A stretch of 64,000 nucleotides of DNA from Tachypleus tridentatus (GCF_004210375.1 NC_134829.1:52506107-52570106); one strand, 5' to 3'; shown: positions 12,603 through 25,299, counted from the stretch's first letter. Numbers and translations: made by a program. The notes: generated by a model not told the origin, from the letters alone.

Positions 12603-13940
12603 TACAATCTGCAGTTATTCCAGGAAATAAACTTGGCTATGCTTGATGTACTGACAAGACTCAATTTGCCACTGTCAGGATTTAAAGCACAAACTTATGA
12701 CAGAGCTGCTAACATGAGTGATGCATACAGTGGATGCCAGGCAAAAATAAAAGAGAAGCAACAGTCAGCTTTGTTTTATCACTGCGGAGCACACAAGGCT
12801 AATTTAATAATTCAACATACAGTTGAAACTTGTGAATGTGTTTGAGATTCTATCCAGTGGGTATATGAACTTGGTGTCTTGCTTCAGAGGTCAGTCAAAT
12901 ACAAGACAATCTTTGAAAATATTGTATCGTCAGACAGCCACAATAGTCCAGTTAAATACATCCGCCCACTGCGTCCAACACGCTGGTTGTGCTGCCTATC
13001 TGCAATTACATGTGCTAATGATCACTACAGTGACATTGTTGATTCTTTGTCTGAATTATCAAATGAAAAATCAGATGTAGCAGTGAAAGCATGAGGTCTG
13101 CTGGACAGATCTGACAAAGAAAAGACAGTTTTAGGATTGTTGATGGCTCAGCATCCATTAGCTAAATTAGAGGAACTAAACTGTGCATTGCAAGCAAAAT
13201 CACCGACAGTATCTGGCATGATTGAAGCATCTGCAATGACAGTTGAACAATTGATGGTATTGCAAGCAGAGGAAAATTACAAGATATTTGATGAAGCTGA
13301 GAAAAAGGCAACTTCCCTTGATCTGGTGCCTATTGAACTACCACGCATTCACAAACCCCCCAGAAATATCACAGGTGATAGCTCAGCACACCATTCTGCA
13401 ACAGTTAGAGATTACTACAGAAGCCAATATTTTGAATTTGTGGACACAGTCATAGAACAACTGACCACTAGATTCAATACAGACAACAATGACTTGAGGT
13501 AATATTTGGCACTTGAGAACATGATTACATCTGGCAAGATTGACAAGTCGGTTATAAACTTCTATTCAGAAATCTCTGCACAACGGCTCGAGTTTCAGTT
13601 GCCCATGTTCAAAGGAACAACAAAAGCAGTATCTCTGAAAGGTGTGAAGGATGCTTGCTGTAAAATGCATGAAACAAACCAGCAGATGTTTAGTAAAGTG
13701 TTTCTTCTCAGGAAAATTTTGCTTTTATGTCCAGTATCCAGCTGTGAATGTGAACACAGCTTTTCATCATTAAGACAGTTGAAGACGTGGTTAAGGTCAA
13801 CTATGTCTCAGTGCTGCCTCAACCATGTGGCAGTTTGTCATACTCACAAAAATGATGTCGATAAGATAAATATAGAAGAGCTTATGAAAGAATTCATAAA
13901 CAGATCATCACAAAGAAGGTCTACATTTGGGAACATGTAG
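12603..13940 (+). pseudogene. hAT-family transposase pseudogene (ZMYM1/TTF-type)
   Basis: A DNA transposase remnant. One frame runs from about 12603 to 13940 with three in-frame stops (TGA at 12843, TGA at 13092, TAA at 13500) and no frameshift. Recognisable blocks are AQTYDRAANMS (second catalytic Asp block; Gly is usual where Arg stands), CGAHKANLIIQ, LRPTRWLC (the usual R-W block), and the C-terminal block VSSCECEHSFSSLRQLKTWL, which holds the conserved Glu and the dimerisation helix. The BED finger and first Asp block are missing, so the copy is 5'-truncated. No terminal inverted repeats or target duplication were found. It is an ordinary relic and probably not expressed. Confidence 0.85.
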
Positions 13941-14376
13941 ACTAGAGGTCTAAATGAATCTTACTTCAATAAAAAGTATGAATAATGATATGCTACATTG
14001 CACTGATGTGTAATTTTCAAGAGTTCGCAAAGACGTTTTAATTATTTTTATCAAACAACATGTTTTACAGTAGTTATAAACTTATCAAGGGTAATTACTA
14101 ATTTTATTAACATTTGAAAACGTAATTCATGCAATGAAAGTTATTAGTAACCTTATCAAGTATAATGGCCATCTTTTATACTGTGCAGTGTGCAGGAATA
14201 AATTCATGTGGCAGTTAATTTGTGACACATTTGTCTTTATTCTATTAACATTTTTGAAAACTGTTCACAACACCTCACTTATACAAACCTACATGGAAAC
14301 CTTGAAGTATCGTGGCAACAAGATTACTCTGTGACTGCATGTTTACAGCTTTCAGGTTCACGTAATCAGAGATTAC

Positions 14377-14451
14377 CAATTTGCAAATTGAACAGTCCAC
14401 ATAAGTGGTTGCAAAAATCATCCCCCCATCAGGTGTAAAATATCTATGCCC
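14377..14451 (-). CDS. Exon (GHRYFTPDGGMIF)
   Basis: A 75-bp exon between 'gctgattgcag' and 'gtaatctc'. It is exactly 25 codons, in the only stop-free phase, and encodes GHRYFTPDGGMIFATTYVD then CSICKL. The short hydrophobic strand after a Gly-Gly turn could belong to a beta-propeller, but this is speculation. Following exons were not located. Confidence 0.6.
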
Positions 14452-17400
14452 CTGCAATCAGCAACTAGTTCTTAAAAACAGTGACAATAAAAATGACATA
14501 GGCCAGTGATGGTTTTGTCTCACAATTTTTACAAATCCTATAGTAGTTCCCATATGCTGAATCTGAAAATAATGTCCATTTTTCTCCATCGTGTACAGCT
14601 TTTTCACAAAACGTCATACATACTTTTACATACATTAATAACATACACTGAATTCAGGTCGCATTTTGTTATGCTTAAAATGCCGACAACCATTGGTTAT
14701 AGATTTCTCTAGACCAACCATGATACGAGTCTTATTAACTCTCCTAGATCCTATGATAAACTCACCAGTGGTATATAAATGGTTAACAGGCTGCATGATG
14801 TGCCATTTCTGAATAGTATTTGTTTCTGTATCTACTTTGACATTGTTTTTTCTTTCTGATATTATATAGCAACAAACAAGAGGGTGTACAAACGACATAA
14901 ACATATTCTGTTATATTTGTGGTAAATTTGTTGTAAAGAAATAAAAAGGTGAAACTTTACAAAATTCATCAAATAAAGTATACTACATGTATTTTAGAAT
15001 AAAACTTTGGGAACCAAGACAAATCATTTGGCTCCACACAAAGTTTACATCATTTGTGACAAAGAGCTACGAAAGTAGACGAAAGGTAAGAAAATGTCTG
15101 TCTTTTTCCAGTGGTCTGGCATGAACCTAAAAAACCACCCAGACGACTCATGTAACGTGCAAGGCTACAACATTTAAAATGAAAAGGAAATTTCTTATCT
15201 GAACCTTCAATCTGCTACAAAACCTGTTGTTCATGGACCTGGTGTACCTGTATCTACTCCACTAGTAGCTTTTGATACAGTTTCATCTGATTCTGAATCT
15301 AATGTCAATAGAAATGATGATAGGTACTGTTTTGAACCTGAAGTGTCTACTGAACCACAACAAAGGTTTCACGACCTCATCAGGGAAAGTGAGAGGAAGT
15401 ATCAGGAAAAATTGAACATCAGCACGATGAACAATAACTGTTAGTTATTGAAACAAGCTCCATAAGCAATACGTAAAAAAATACAACACGTAGGTTTAAG
15501 ACTAAAAGACAAAGATTTCATTTAAAAAATCAAGATGAATGAAGATGTTTATTTGTTTCAAATCAATGTTCTTTTATTTTCTTCAGCTTGTTTGTTTCTT
15601 TGTTGACAAGCATATGAATAAGGTATGTTTACTCTGGTAGGTGAAATAATTTCATCAAAGAGATGTTTTTTTTCCATTTACTTTGATGACAGAGAAAAAA
15701 TGTATATCATTTTCAAAATCTGTGTAGCTTCATTATGGAAAATCCATTATTAAAACTAACTTTTATGAAGTTTAAATTCACAGGCCTGTTTTATCAGTCT
15801 TATCAGGACATAGTTTCACATTTACTAGTTATTACAAAGTTCTCACACAAATTTAACTTGAAACATTATATATAAAACTCTCAGAATCATAAAAATACAA
15901 TGACAATTTCTGATTGTATTTAAAAGTACATAACCTAACCCATTTTTAGTTCTGTTACATAAAAAATTGTCAGACAGAAAATATAAGATACAGGATATCG
16001 CACCATCAACTGTAATGTTTAACAAAATTTGTTGTAAGATAAAAGTATAATATCTCACCTGTAGAATCATTCTCAGGTACAGCCTTAAATTCTTGAAATT
16101 TATGGCCTGCTGGTACTAGTTTGACTTTGAGGCTAAAATCAAGAAAACCTTTGAATATAACTGAAATAAATACCTATCAATAGATTTTATTTAAAAAAAA
16201 ATATAAAGTTATTCAGAGGTTGTCTTATACTTTTATGAAAAAAATAAATACATAATCAGTTTTTTTCACAGGGAGCAAAACAGATTATGTTAAGAAAATA
16301 ATTTATCTCAACACTTTCTGCTAAACAGTGATAATTCAGATACGATTTATCTCTGACAAAATAGTTAAGTTCAGAGATCTGGTTGAGAATTCAGTTAAGA
16401 AACAATTGTTACTATCTGGTAGGTTTTATGGATGGTTTTATTATGCTGGTGTTATTGTCATTAATGGAATCATTGACAGAACATCAGTATGTATCTCAGA
16501 ATGGCTGGTGTGGGTATTTAACACTTTTACTGATAAGGAGAGAACAATAGTTCAACCTTCCTGAAGATGACCTAGGAAAGTCAAAACATTGTTCTCTCCT
16601 TATCAATAAGTGTTAATGCCCAGCTGTTCCGAGATACATTTTTATTTCTCATTATCAAGAAGAACATCAGAATATTCTTCTGGACAGACAGCTAGTTTTT
16701 TTTTTAATTTGTTACAACTTCTACAAGAGCTACAATTATATCTACACTTCACGTATTGATAAACTGTTTGGATATTGGAAGCAAACACTGGAGAGTGCCT
16801 GTGTGCATCTACACATATAGTTTTGTAAGTGACATCTTCCATTAATCTTTATATTGTTAGCTTCATTAAATTTATCTTGAACTTTTTTTTATAATTAAAT
16901 TTTGCTCTCAAAAGGCACTTTGGCACTGTTACTACACAGTCTTTAAAAGAATAAGAACACTTATTAAAAGACATGAATAATGGAATGAGGTATATGCAGA
17001 AACTATACAAAATATTTTAGTGATAAAAATCAATATCCTCTAATAATGTTTTTCCAATAATGTTCACTACTGACGACATAATCAAAAGTTACAATAAGCC
17101 TTGTGATAAAATTTGGTGAAATAGTTCTTTTTCAATTTAAGCTTTAAATTTCTTACAAGAAAGATCCAAGTTGTCTTTAACAACTCTTCTAAAGATTTCA
17201 CAGTTATGCAGAAAGTCCCAAATTAAATTTTAACCTTTTATTCTAATACTAATGGGAAAACTCACACTTGACATGTGAATTTGTTTTGTTTGGTATCTTG
17301 TATTTGAATGCACAAAGTTTATGAAGTGTAAAAACAATACTGTGTATTTAAAGTAACTGAAACAGCTACAACTTGCCTAAGCTACTCAAGTAAGACATTA

Positions 17401-20061
17401 GGTACAGAGATTTTTGAGCAAATTTGACAGCCATAAGATGTATTTCTGTGATGCAAGGTTAAACACGTTCCACAACATGTGATACCCATCAAAAGCTTCT
17501 TATATGAAAATTAGAGTTGAATGGTCTAGTTACAAATGACAAATTTATCTAGTGACAGACATCAGACCGAGCAATACTTTTAAAATGTGGGCACAAGAGA
17601 AGAAAATTAAAACTCAATAAGGTTATAGTACTTTTTAAGTGTTTATAAACAAGAGGGAATTTGCACACAAAACCTTAATATGTAAAAACTGCCATCAGAT
17701 GAAAGACAAGTCCATTTTTCAAATATCTTTCTTTCCCTTTGCAATGACAGTGTTATCTCCACCCACCCTTCCACCCATTTTCCTTACACATATAGTAATG
17801 TTATCTGTACTTCCATACTCCTAATTTCATTTTTACATAATTTCATGAACCTTAAAAACTTTCAATACCTGCAAACTTTTCTCTTTCAACTACACTGATT
17901 GGGTTGGAATTTATACATAAACAATATTTCATATATTTTTTGGTTTGTGGTAAATTTATTTTATAAACATAAAAAATTTAAATATACAACAGAAGGAGAA
18001 TTATTTTACACAATTAATTATTGACTCTAAATGTTACAATAATTCTAGCAACAACCCAGATATTTACATTTTCATGCCCCTTAATGCGAGACTAGTTAGG
18101 CCTACACTATATGTAGACCTACGTTCATTACAGCATTTAATATTATCAAAACCTTAATGAAACAAAGCCTTGCAATGACCTTTAAGAGTTTTAAATGAAC
18201 ATGAGAAAAGTGAAACTTGTTTAGAAGGAAGAATCTACTTTTCACAGTTAAGCGATATTTACCTACAACTCGATTTATGTATAGTTAAAAGGGGAAAAAA
18301 ATCACACACATGGTTTGAAATATTCAAGAAATCTCTCCTTTTTACATTAAAACATTAAACTTATATTAAAAAGTGTTTTGTTATTACTTTAATATAATTA
18401 GTATTACTAAAACTGTGTAAACCTAAGATCTATTTTAAAGCAAATAGCATTCAGACCTCACAATATAACTCACAAAAAATTAACAGATAAATACTAAACA
18501 CTTGAATTCCAAGTACATTAAAACACAAACTGATATAGGTTTCTAAATAAGTCCTACTGGTATGGAATTTCTGAAATTTTGTGATTAAATACAAAATATT
18601 TAAATTACTGTTCATGGTTTCATAAGCCTTTAATAAAATAAGAGAAACACCCCCAGCCTGCAGCAATGTAATAATATATGAACCTTACTCGAGTACATTA
18701 AAAAAAATACTAAAATTGAATCTGCAAAATTATCCTTTGAGAGATTTCTCCTAGATCTTTGCCAAGACGTTAAATGTATTTTTGTAATTACTGAATTTTG
18801 TATGCATTAATATGCAAGAATCTACCTGTAGTGATGGGGTACCACAGACATGGTTGATCTCAAATTAACTGTTACAGTGGTATTTACAATTTGTAGATAT
18901 GGAAGTATGTTCTTTTCCATAAGCATAAAAGCTAAAAAGCACAATCTCTGATACAAGCTACCCAAAGTGTCACTTACTCAAATGGCTTCCTGTTTGATAA
19001 AGCCAGTACACCCAACGCATGAATATCTGGTGGTAACTTCAGAATATCTTCATCAACATCTTTCAAACTGAAAATTTTCTACATGTTGAAAGTAAATAAA
19101 CATGAACATAAATATTTACAACAAAGACAAATTAAACAGTAAGAGAAATATTCCTACAGAAAGTATCAAAAGGGATTGGATGTTAAATGACATCATCGAT
19201 AGCTTTTGCATCAGTTTGAAATTACTACAAATGAAAGAACTGAAAGATATTTTGTTCAGAAAGAAAAGAAAAATGTTGTACGTTTTCTTATTTCTTGCTA
19301 ACAAAGAAAAACACAAATTTCAATCCTCCCATACCACAAGAGACATAAGTGTATAATGAATCTTTAAATGACCAAAATTGATGATCTTAAGTCCTCCAAT
19401 ACACAACGTCCTATTTACATGCTTTTTATCTGAATTTATAATCCATTAAAATAAGCCAAATTTATCAAAAAGTATTAAGTTATGATAGCATACTTTAATT
19501 AAGAAGTCTAAAACACTTGAAGAAGCAAAAATCATCACCCATGTGAGAAGTGACAGCAAAACAAGTTCCTCTGTAACATACATAAAATCTCTTCAAATTA
19601 CTGGAAGAAAAATATATTGTGAGAAAGGTTATAGCAAGTTTGTTATGGATGAGGAAACAAAGTAACATTTTGTGAAGATAATTATTTAAAATTATGAAAA
19701 AAAGGAAAAACTAAAATACATAACTGATTTGTTTCCTAAAGCATATATACACAATACTAAAAGTTGAACACAATATGAATAAATCTCCATTACATCACAT
19801 GCATTTTGAGCTCAGTATATTTTCTACTTTCACAACACAATCTATCCCAGTGCAACTGCAGTATCATGGGCATAAAACAATTTCAATCTACCTCAGAACA
19901 TACTTGTAGATTAAACATTTTTAGTACATTACAGACACTTACATGACAACATGGGCAAATAACAGCTCTGTGGTCCTTTGCTGACTTTCTGATGCATCTT
20001 TCACAAAGTGAATGGCCACAACTTAAAATTAAAGGCAATCGTGACTGATGTGGTCTTGATT
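14377..20061 (-). CDS. RING-finger protein gene, partial exon chain
   Basis: A probable E3 ubiquitin ligase-like gene on the minus strand. Supported exons in coding order are 19943-20061 (RING), 18978-19067, 16059-16132, 14647-14855 and 14377-14451. The last four join in consistent phase (2+1, 1+2, 0+0), which random GT/AG pairs would rarely do. The RING exon ends at a codon boundary while the next exon needs two bases before it, so an exon of length 2 mod 3 is probably missing between them. The RING exon supplies LSCGHSLCERC and ICPCCH; the first Cys pair must lie in an unseen upstream exon. The LPPDIHALGVL stretch just after resembles the LPxNxxLxxL linker that follows TRIM-type RINGs. Later exons match no domain I can name. 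The start and end exons were not found. The pseudogene at 15083-15436 lies in an intron on the opposite strand. Confidence 0.6.
14647..14855 (-). CDS. Exon (QKWHIMQPVNHLYTTGEF)
   Basis: A 209-bp exon between acceptor 'ataatatcag' and donor 'gtatgtta', open throughout. It includes TIQKWHIMQPVNHLYTTG, EFIIGSRRVNKTRIM and CRHFKHNKMRPEFS. An earlier GTGAGT at 14765 would end the exon early but breaks phase with the next exon, so the longer form is preferred. No domain is recognised. Confidence 0.6.
15083..15436 (+). pseudogene. Broken ORF of unknown family
   Basis: One frame from an ATG near 15093 reads MSVFFQWSGMNLKNHPDD, meets TAA near 15173, then continues as NEKEISYLNLQSA, VVHGPGVPVSTPL, FDTVSSDSESNVNRNDD and QQRFHDLIRESERKYQEKL to a TAG near 15439. 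The continuation in the same frame past the stop suggests a decayed coding sequence, perhaps a transposon or retrocopy. It lies inside an intron of the RING gene on the other strand. I do not recognise the protein. Confidence 0.45.
16059..16132 (-). CDS. Exon (KVKLVPAGHKFQEF)
   Basis: A 74-bp exon between 'cttgattttag' and 'gtgagata'. It encodes LKVKLVPAGHKFQEFKAVPE then NDST, the only open frame across it. One base completes the split codon from the previous exon to give Asp, and the final G joins the next exon to give Glu. Confidence 0.65.
16491..16637 (+). mobile_element. Penelope-like tail, inverted-repeat hairpin
   Basis: Left arm 16491-16548 and right arm 16588-16637 are inverted copies: 'gtatctcagaatggctgg' faces 'cagctgttccgagatac', and 'gataaggagagaacaat' faces 'attgttctctccttatc'. 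The loop holds 'cctgaagatgacctagg' and 'aaagtcaaaacatt', a degraded form of the core seen at 8268 and in the Penelope-like tails at 47.5 and 55.8 kb. Confidence 0.65.
16640..18970. other. RING-gene intron
   Basis: The large intron between the exons at 16132 and 18978. A minus-strand open frame at 16642-16842 is Cys-rich (YNCSSCRSCNKLKKKL) but has no splice support. Nothing else is recognised. Confidence 0.4.
18978..19067 (-). CDS. Exon after the RING (LPPDIHALGVL)
   Basis: A 90-bp exon between acceptor 'aaaattttcag' and donor 'gtaagtgac'. It encodes LKDVDEDILKLPPDIHALG and then VLALSNRKPF. It enters with one base completing a codon and leaves with two bases, matching the next exon. The composition is more GC-rich and codon-like than its surroundings. 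Confidence 0.65.
19943..20061 (-). CDS. RING exon
   Basis: A 119-bp exon after 'gtgctttag' and before 'gtaagtgt'. It is open in the frame beginning with two bases of a split codon. It encodes LILSCGHSLCERC, an IRKSAKDH spacer and ICPCCH: ligands three to eight of a C3HC4 RING (C, H, C, C, C, C). The upstream C-x2-C pair is not in this exon. The polypyrimidine tract is weak and the donor is excellent. Confidence 0.7.
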
Positions 20062-22682
20062 CTAAAGCACACAAAATGCTATTAGTTTAATTACTTAAGT
20101 GATGAACAAAGCAGTTTGATGTATTTCATCAGCAACAGGTGCACTAAGACTCAAGTTCACCTAAGTATAAAACCTGTCATGTGCAACTCCTTGCTGATAT
20201 CATGTATTCTTTAGAAATTTCATATGCATTTCTTTATCATCAAACATGCCAAGATAAAACAATCAGTTTTGTATACAAGTCACTGAAATAAAAAAAAATA
20301 TTTTTTATAACAACAGACAAAAGTCATATTTAGCTGCATTTATTATTAATCTTGCTTGGCTAAAGAAAATTCAACCCCTCACTCATTCTAAGCTTATATA
20401 AAATTTTTAATAAAAAAAAAAGAGAAAATACTACACGGGAAAGCACATGCTTAAAACAGTTGGTATTTTTATAAATAAAATAGTTGGTTTTTCAGGAAAT
20501 TGTCATATGATTAATATCAGTGAATATAAATAAAGCCAATTATCCATTACACTTCATAAGAAGTGGTTATAAATGAAACTTAAATGTATTCCAATATAAG
20601 TTTATCAGTAACAAATATCTACTTACTTGCACAGTGTTATGCAAGGCACATGTGAAAAAAAACTAAATACCTTTACTGGATATAACAACAAAAGCTCAAA
20701 GATTTAACATTTAAGGTATGATCAATTAGTTTCTTCATTGTTAAGCACAAAGTTAAACAATGGAGTATTTGTGCTCTGCTCACCAAGAATATTGAAACTT
20801 GATTTTAAGCATTATAATTCTACAGACTTAATGTTTTCACACTGGGACAGGGTCAACTTGCTAAATACAAAAATGTAATCATGAAAGAAATAAGTAAAAT
20901 TTTTGTTCCAACTGTTTTATGTTTTCCACCTTGTCATAAGTACTGTAGAATTTTAGTTGTAATCGAGAATAGCTGTAAGACTGTAGGCATGGACTGGAAA
21001 TTATTCCTTAGATCTGTAGAGTTATAAGTATGTAGTAACTCAGCACACTAAAAATAACAAAATGTTCCTCATAATAAAGTAAATAGTTTATGGGGCTTTG
21101 TTCATAGAGTTCTATGATTAATTTCAATCATACACTTGAGCCTTAATGCAATGATGGCAGTGACAAGTAACCCTCAGAATAAATCCTGACTTCATACAAG
21201 ATCACATATGTATTCAAAGTTACTATTAAGCTTAAAATGCGGTTAACTTTAATTAGTTATTACTATTTACTATAGTATTATAATAATAGTTATTAGCATG
21301 CCCAACTGGTACAAAGTTACTTTTGTAATATTAATATAGTACTGATTACTAATATGTAACTAACAGTAGCACTGTTACATTATTTTATGTAATATTATTT
21401 CAACGTATAAAGGCCAAAGAATAAAAAAAATTTAAACTCGGAGACGGGCTGACACAAACAAATCATTCGTAAAAATCACCTCTCGTTGTAAATATTAGAT
21501 TACACTGCGGACAAGCAAAATGTTTTAGAGTTTCCATCCTTTAATGTTCTGATTTTTATGGCAAATATCAAACATCTATATTAATCTATAGACTTTTATT
21601 TTAACACTTTCACACAATAACACTTAGTTATTTCACTTAAAGTCGCAGCCAATAGAGCAACTTTTTTGTTATGTGTTAAATATGAAGTTTAAAGTTCATT
21701 AAGGGATCTTTTCTATATTGCGCAACGTTTATAAATAATACTTCCTGTTGCCTTTTACACAAAATGAATCTTTTAATGCTATTTTCGTATGTTATGGTAG
21801 TTAAAATACTAATAGTAATATTACGAATATTTAGACGTTAATCACAAAAAATTTTGTTCTTTCTTTAAATTAAATATGTCTTTTGTTTGCAATGTTCTCA
21901 GAAATTAAACTATTAAAGGATGTTTTAAAAATACTTCCTAAATTTTATTTCTAGTTTGTGAGAGTCCACATATTTTGAAATGTGTATACATTATAGTTAA
22001 TAGTTGTTAATTTCAACACAGTAAATAACTAATTATTGTATTAACTTGGAAGACATATTTATATCTTTGTTTCTGTCACCAGATGGTATGAATTAATAAA
22101 GAATATTCAGAGCAAGAGATCATAAAATAGAATTATATCCTTTCAACAGAATGGCGTAATTATACTTTTTATCACTAAGATTTTGTTTAATCCTAGAAAT
22201 AAACAAATAAAATTTAAATTATTCAAATGTTTTTGATGTAAGAAAAAATATTAAACACAATATAATTAACTTATATTAAGCAATATTTTATGCAGTGGTT
22301 TAAAAAAATTAAAATATAAAAAATTATGGTTTCTTATCTCAATAGATAATACAACATAGGTTGTAAAATTCCTTTCCCACATGAATAGTTATTGCCTACT
22401 GATTTCTCGTTTAAATATTTCAATTTCGTTTCTCAAAGCTTCTGACTTATTTAGAAAAATTCGGTAAACAACACCTTACAAACAATCAATATAAAACAAA
22501 TGTTTTATTTTATTTTAAACGCAGCTTTGATGTATCCGTCCGCATTAAAACATACGAAAATTCAATAAAGTGTGTCGTTTCGCAAAATTAACATTAGTTA
22601 ACACTTAACCCTAATTAACTTGATTTCATTTCGTATAGCTATCCCAAGATGACCTAGTTAAATAAATAGTTCAATATACATA
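20062..22682. other. Stretch upstream of RING exon
   Basis: It should contain the missing first exons of the RING gene, but I could not identify a convincing C-x2-C exon or start. Positions 20745-20850 resemble a decayed type-2 SINE ('gtgctctgctcacca' followed by a degraded box-B-like segment). Confidence 0.4.
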
Positions 22683-22918
22683 GGCCAGGTGGGTTAAGGC
22701 GTGCGATTCGTAATCTGAGAGTCGCGGGTTCACCTCTCGGTTGCACTATGCTCGCCTTTTCAGCCATGGGAGACTTATAATGTAACGGTCAATTCCACTA
22801 TTCGTTGGTAAAAGGGGAGCCTAAGAATGACTAGCTGCCTTCCCTCTTGTCTTATACTACTAAATTATGGACGGCTAGCACAGTAGCTTTGCACGAAATT
22901 CAAGAACAAACAAATCAA
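22683..22918 (+). repeat. tRNA-derived SINE, type 1
   Basis: 5'-shortened head ('ggccaggtgggttaaggcg'), box-B-like 'gcgggttcacctc', body with 'ttcgttggtaaaaggg' and 'atggacggctagc', and tail 'gcacgaaattcaagaaca'. This is the leftmost type-1 copy in the window. Confidence 0.9.
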
Positions 22919-24339
22919 TACTTATAAATGAAGAAATTTAAAAATTAACAGTAACTGTATTTAACTCGATAGTGCGAAATTTTGTAGATGTTTTTTTTTA
23001 AATAAACAATTGAAAAATTATTTTAAAGACACATTTGTTAAATTTATAGCTACATTTTAAGCCACAAATTTTGTTTTTGAGCTCAAACATCCTTAAAACT
23101 ACAGCATCCCTTCAGACAAATATAAGACATAATCAGTATAAAAATCTTACTCTACTCAGTGATACGCTAATTTTACTATTAAACTAAAGTTTCTTCATTA
23201 ACTTGAAGAAACTGTAAAATCTTCATTTAACCACATATAAATTTTCTGTGCAAATTATAAGCTTAATATTTTGTTTACTTGTATTTAGTTTAAGAATACT
23301 CAAAAGCTATATCATTTTGCATGTTTTCTGTAGGTAATTTCACATGTATAAATACATATATATATATATAAATATATATGCGATACGTTCGGTAGTACTA
23401 ACAGTAGGAATGGACAGAATGTGCAATATGTACTTAAAACACCATTGTAAACAGCATGTGAACAAAACTTCATAAGCACTTCTACACAGTGTTCGGTACT
23501 AAAAGAACCAACTGCAGAGTAACAAACAATGAAAGCACTTGAGATAATTGGTAAAGTATAAGCAAAAGTTTCATAAAATTGAAATTTGGTTAATCCGACT
23601 GTCTGACTTAATGATTGACTACTGTTTTTGGAAGGGCATATCTCTCCTATGTCTTCATCTTACCTATATCTAAATTTACATTATTGAACTACACTTCCTT
23701 GACTAAAAACATTTTTCTTAGCTTTTTTTACAACCTTAGCAATAATAATAACCATTTTTACAATACTACTAATGAATTAACAATAGTTTGAACTTTAATC
23801 CAATTATAGACTTCAACTGAGTTTTACCAATAGCTAATACTTTCTGTATGCTTGACAAATTTAAAATGTTCAAAAATCAACTGTTTTCATACTATTCTTT
23901 TGGCCTACCCCTTACCAATTAGATAGTTATAATGTCTTTAACAAGCAAAGCATGACTATTGGTGCTTCCTGTAACACTTACGTCATTAACATTCCTTAAG
24001 ATGTCATGTATTTTCTTGGTACCACATAACTTGATTACATACAGCTATTTGTACTTATTTGCTGAAATAAAGTTTTTAAAAAAGAAATTTAGTTAGATAC
24101 ATCTTTCATTTAGTTTGGATAATTACCAAGTTACAAAACACGCTTGAAGGAAAAATAGGCGAAACGATGTCTACGCCCATTTTTAGGCTTCACTTATTTA
24201 AAACCAACAAGTGTTATATCGCCCATTTCGACCTTGTTTTCTTAATTTTTTGGTGCTCCAACTACTACTTCCTACTTTGTTTTACTTTAAAATGTCGACA
24301 CATACATGATATAATGTTCATATCTCAAATGTTTTGCCT
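22919..24339. other. Non-coding stretch
   Basis: No gene is supported. A TA-rich microsatellite lies at 23355-23382. The remainder is AT-rich without recognisable structure. Confidence 0.5.
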
Positions 24340-24462
24340 CCCCGCTAGTACAGCGGTAAGTGTGTGGATTTACAACGCTAAAATCGGGGGTTCAATTTTC
24401 CTCGGTGGGCTCAGCAGATAGCTATATGTGGCTTTGCTATAAGAAATACACACACTCAAATG
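24340..24462 (+). repeat. tRNA-derived SINE, type 2
   Basis: Head 'cctccccgctagtacagcgg', a box-B-like 'gggggttcaattttcc', then 'gctcagcagatagc', 'tgtggctttgctataag' and an 'aaatacacacac' tail. It is a different family from type 1, about 120 bp long. Related copies lie at 27752, 31895, 46715, 49915, 50597 and 52258. Confidence 0.75.
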
Positions 24463-25299
24463 TTTAAAAAAATAATTCAGCAGCTTTAGTAATATTTCTT
24501 TCACTTATTTTCCACACTTATTGTATTCTTAACATGCTATAATAAATAAAATATCCGAAACCACTTTTCATATCTATCATGATCCTCATTAGTGTGACGA
24601 CAGGTTATACTGGTAGCAACTGCATTTCTCCAATGATTATGGCAGGATTTGTTAAATATGCACTACTATGATCTTTTCCAGTTGTGATTTTGGCATCGTG
24701 TTTGTCACGGAAGAGTGGTTTGTTTATGGATATTCTATTTTTTAGAGTTTCATTAACAACAACGAACTAAAGTAACAAAGAAAAAGAACAGAATCCTCTA
24801 GTAGGACCGCGCTTCAAAATTCATGTTTACATTACCAACTTGAATAATAACTGATCACAGAAAACTTAAACAAGAAGTGATCACTAAAAAAAAGAAGAAA
24901 ATATAAACTGATAATGTTACTCAAAACAACAGTTCTCAGATAGTTTCGACAAAAGGTAACTCAGTTGACTAGTCTAAATTTCAGTCATATTCACGATATT
25001 TTCCTTTAATGCCTTTGAAGAATTAGATTTCACTGCACTTAAAAAAAAAAGATAATATACCTCTATATTCTTTATGGTTTTATTTCCACACAAACAATTG
25101 AATATTTAAATAGAAAATGAGAAATTTTCAGCAAAATTATGACACTTTATATTTGTGGTCACGTGCGTCAGACAATAAGTTGTTAATGAGGTAAACGTTA
25201 ACCTTTTCTTTTACAAAATACAGAGGTAAAAAAGTTGAAAGTACAATTTATGTGGTTTATGAAATGATGAAAAGAGTGGACATAAATGCTCAATAAAAG
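24463..25299. other. Non-coding stretch
   Basis: Nothing recognisable. The last part already carries 'aaatga' and 'aaaag' words that blend into the 53-bp array. Confidence 0.45.

Noticed and set aside
16642..16842. Cys-rich 66-codon minus frame (CRYNCSSCRSCN)
   Set aside because: Suggestive of a metal site, but no acceptor or donor fits the RING-gene phase and it abuts a mobile-element hairpin.
19540..19590. Possible 32-base exon between the RING exon and the next
   Set aside because: It has 'gtatgttacag' and 'gtgatg' borders and the right length modulo three, but the peptide is unremarkable and so short an exon needs transcript evidence.
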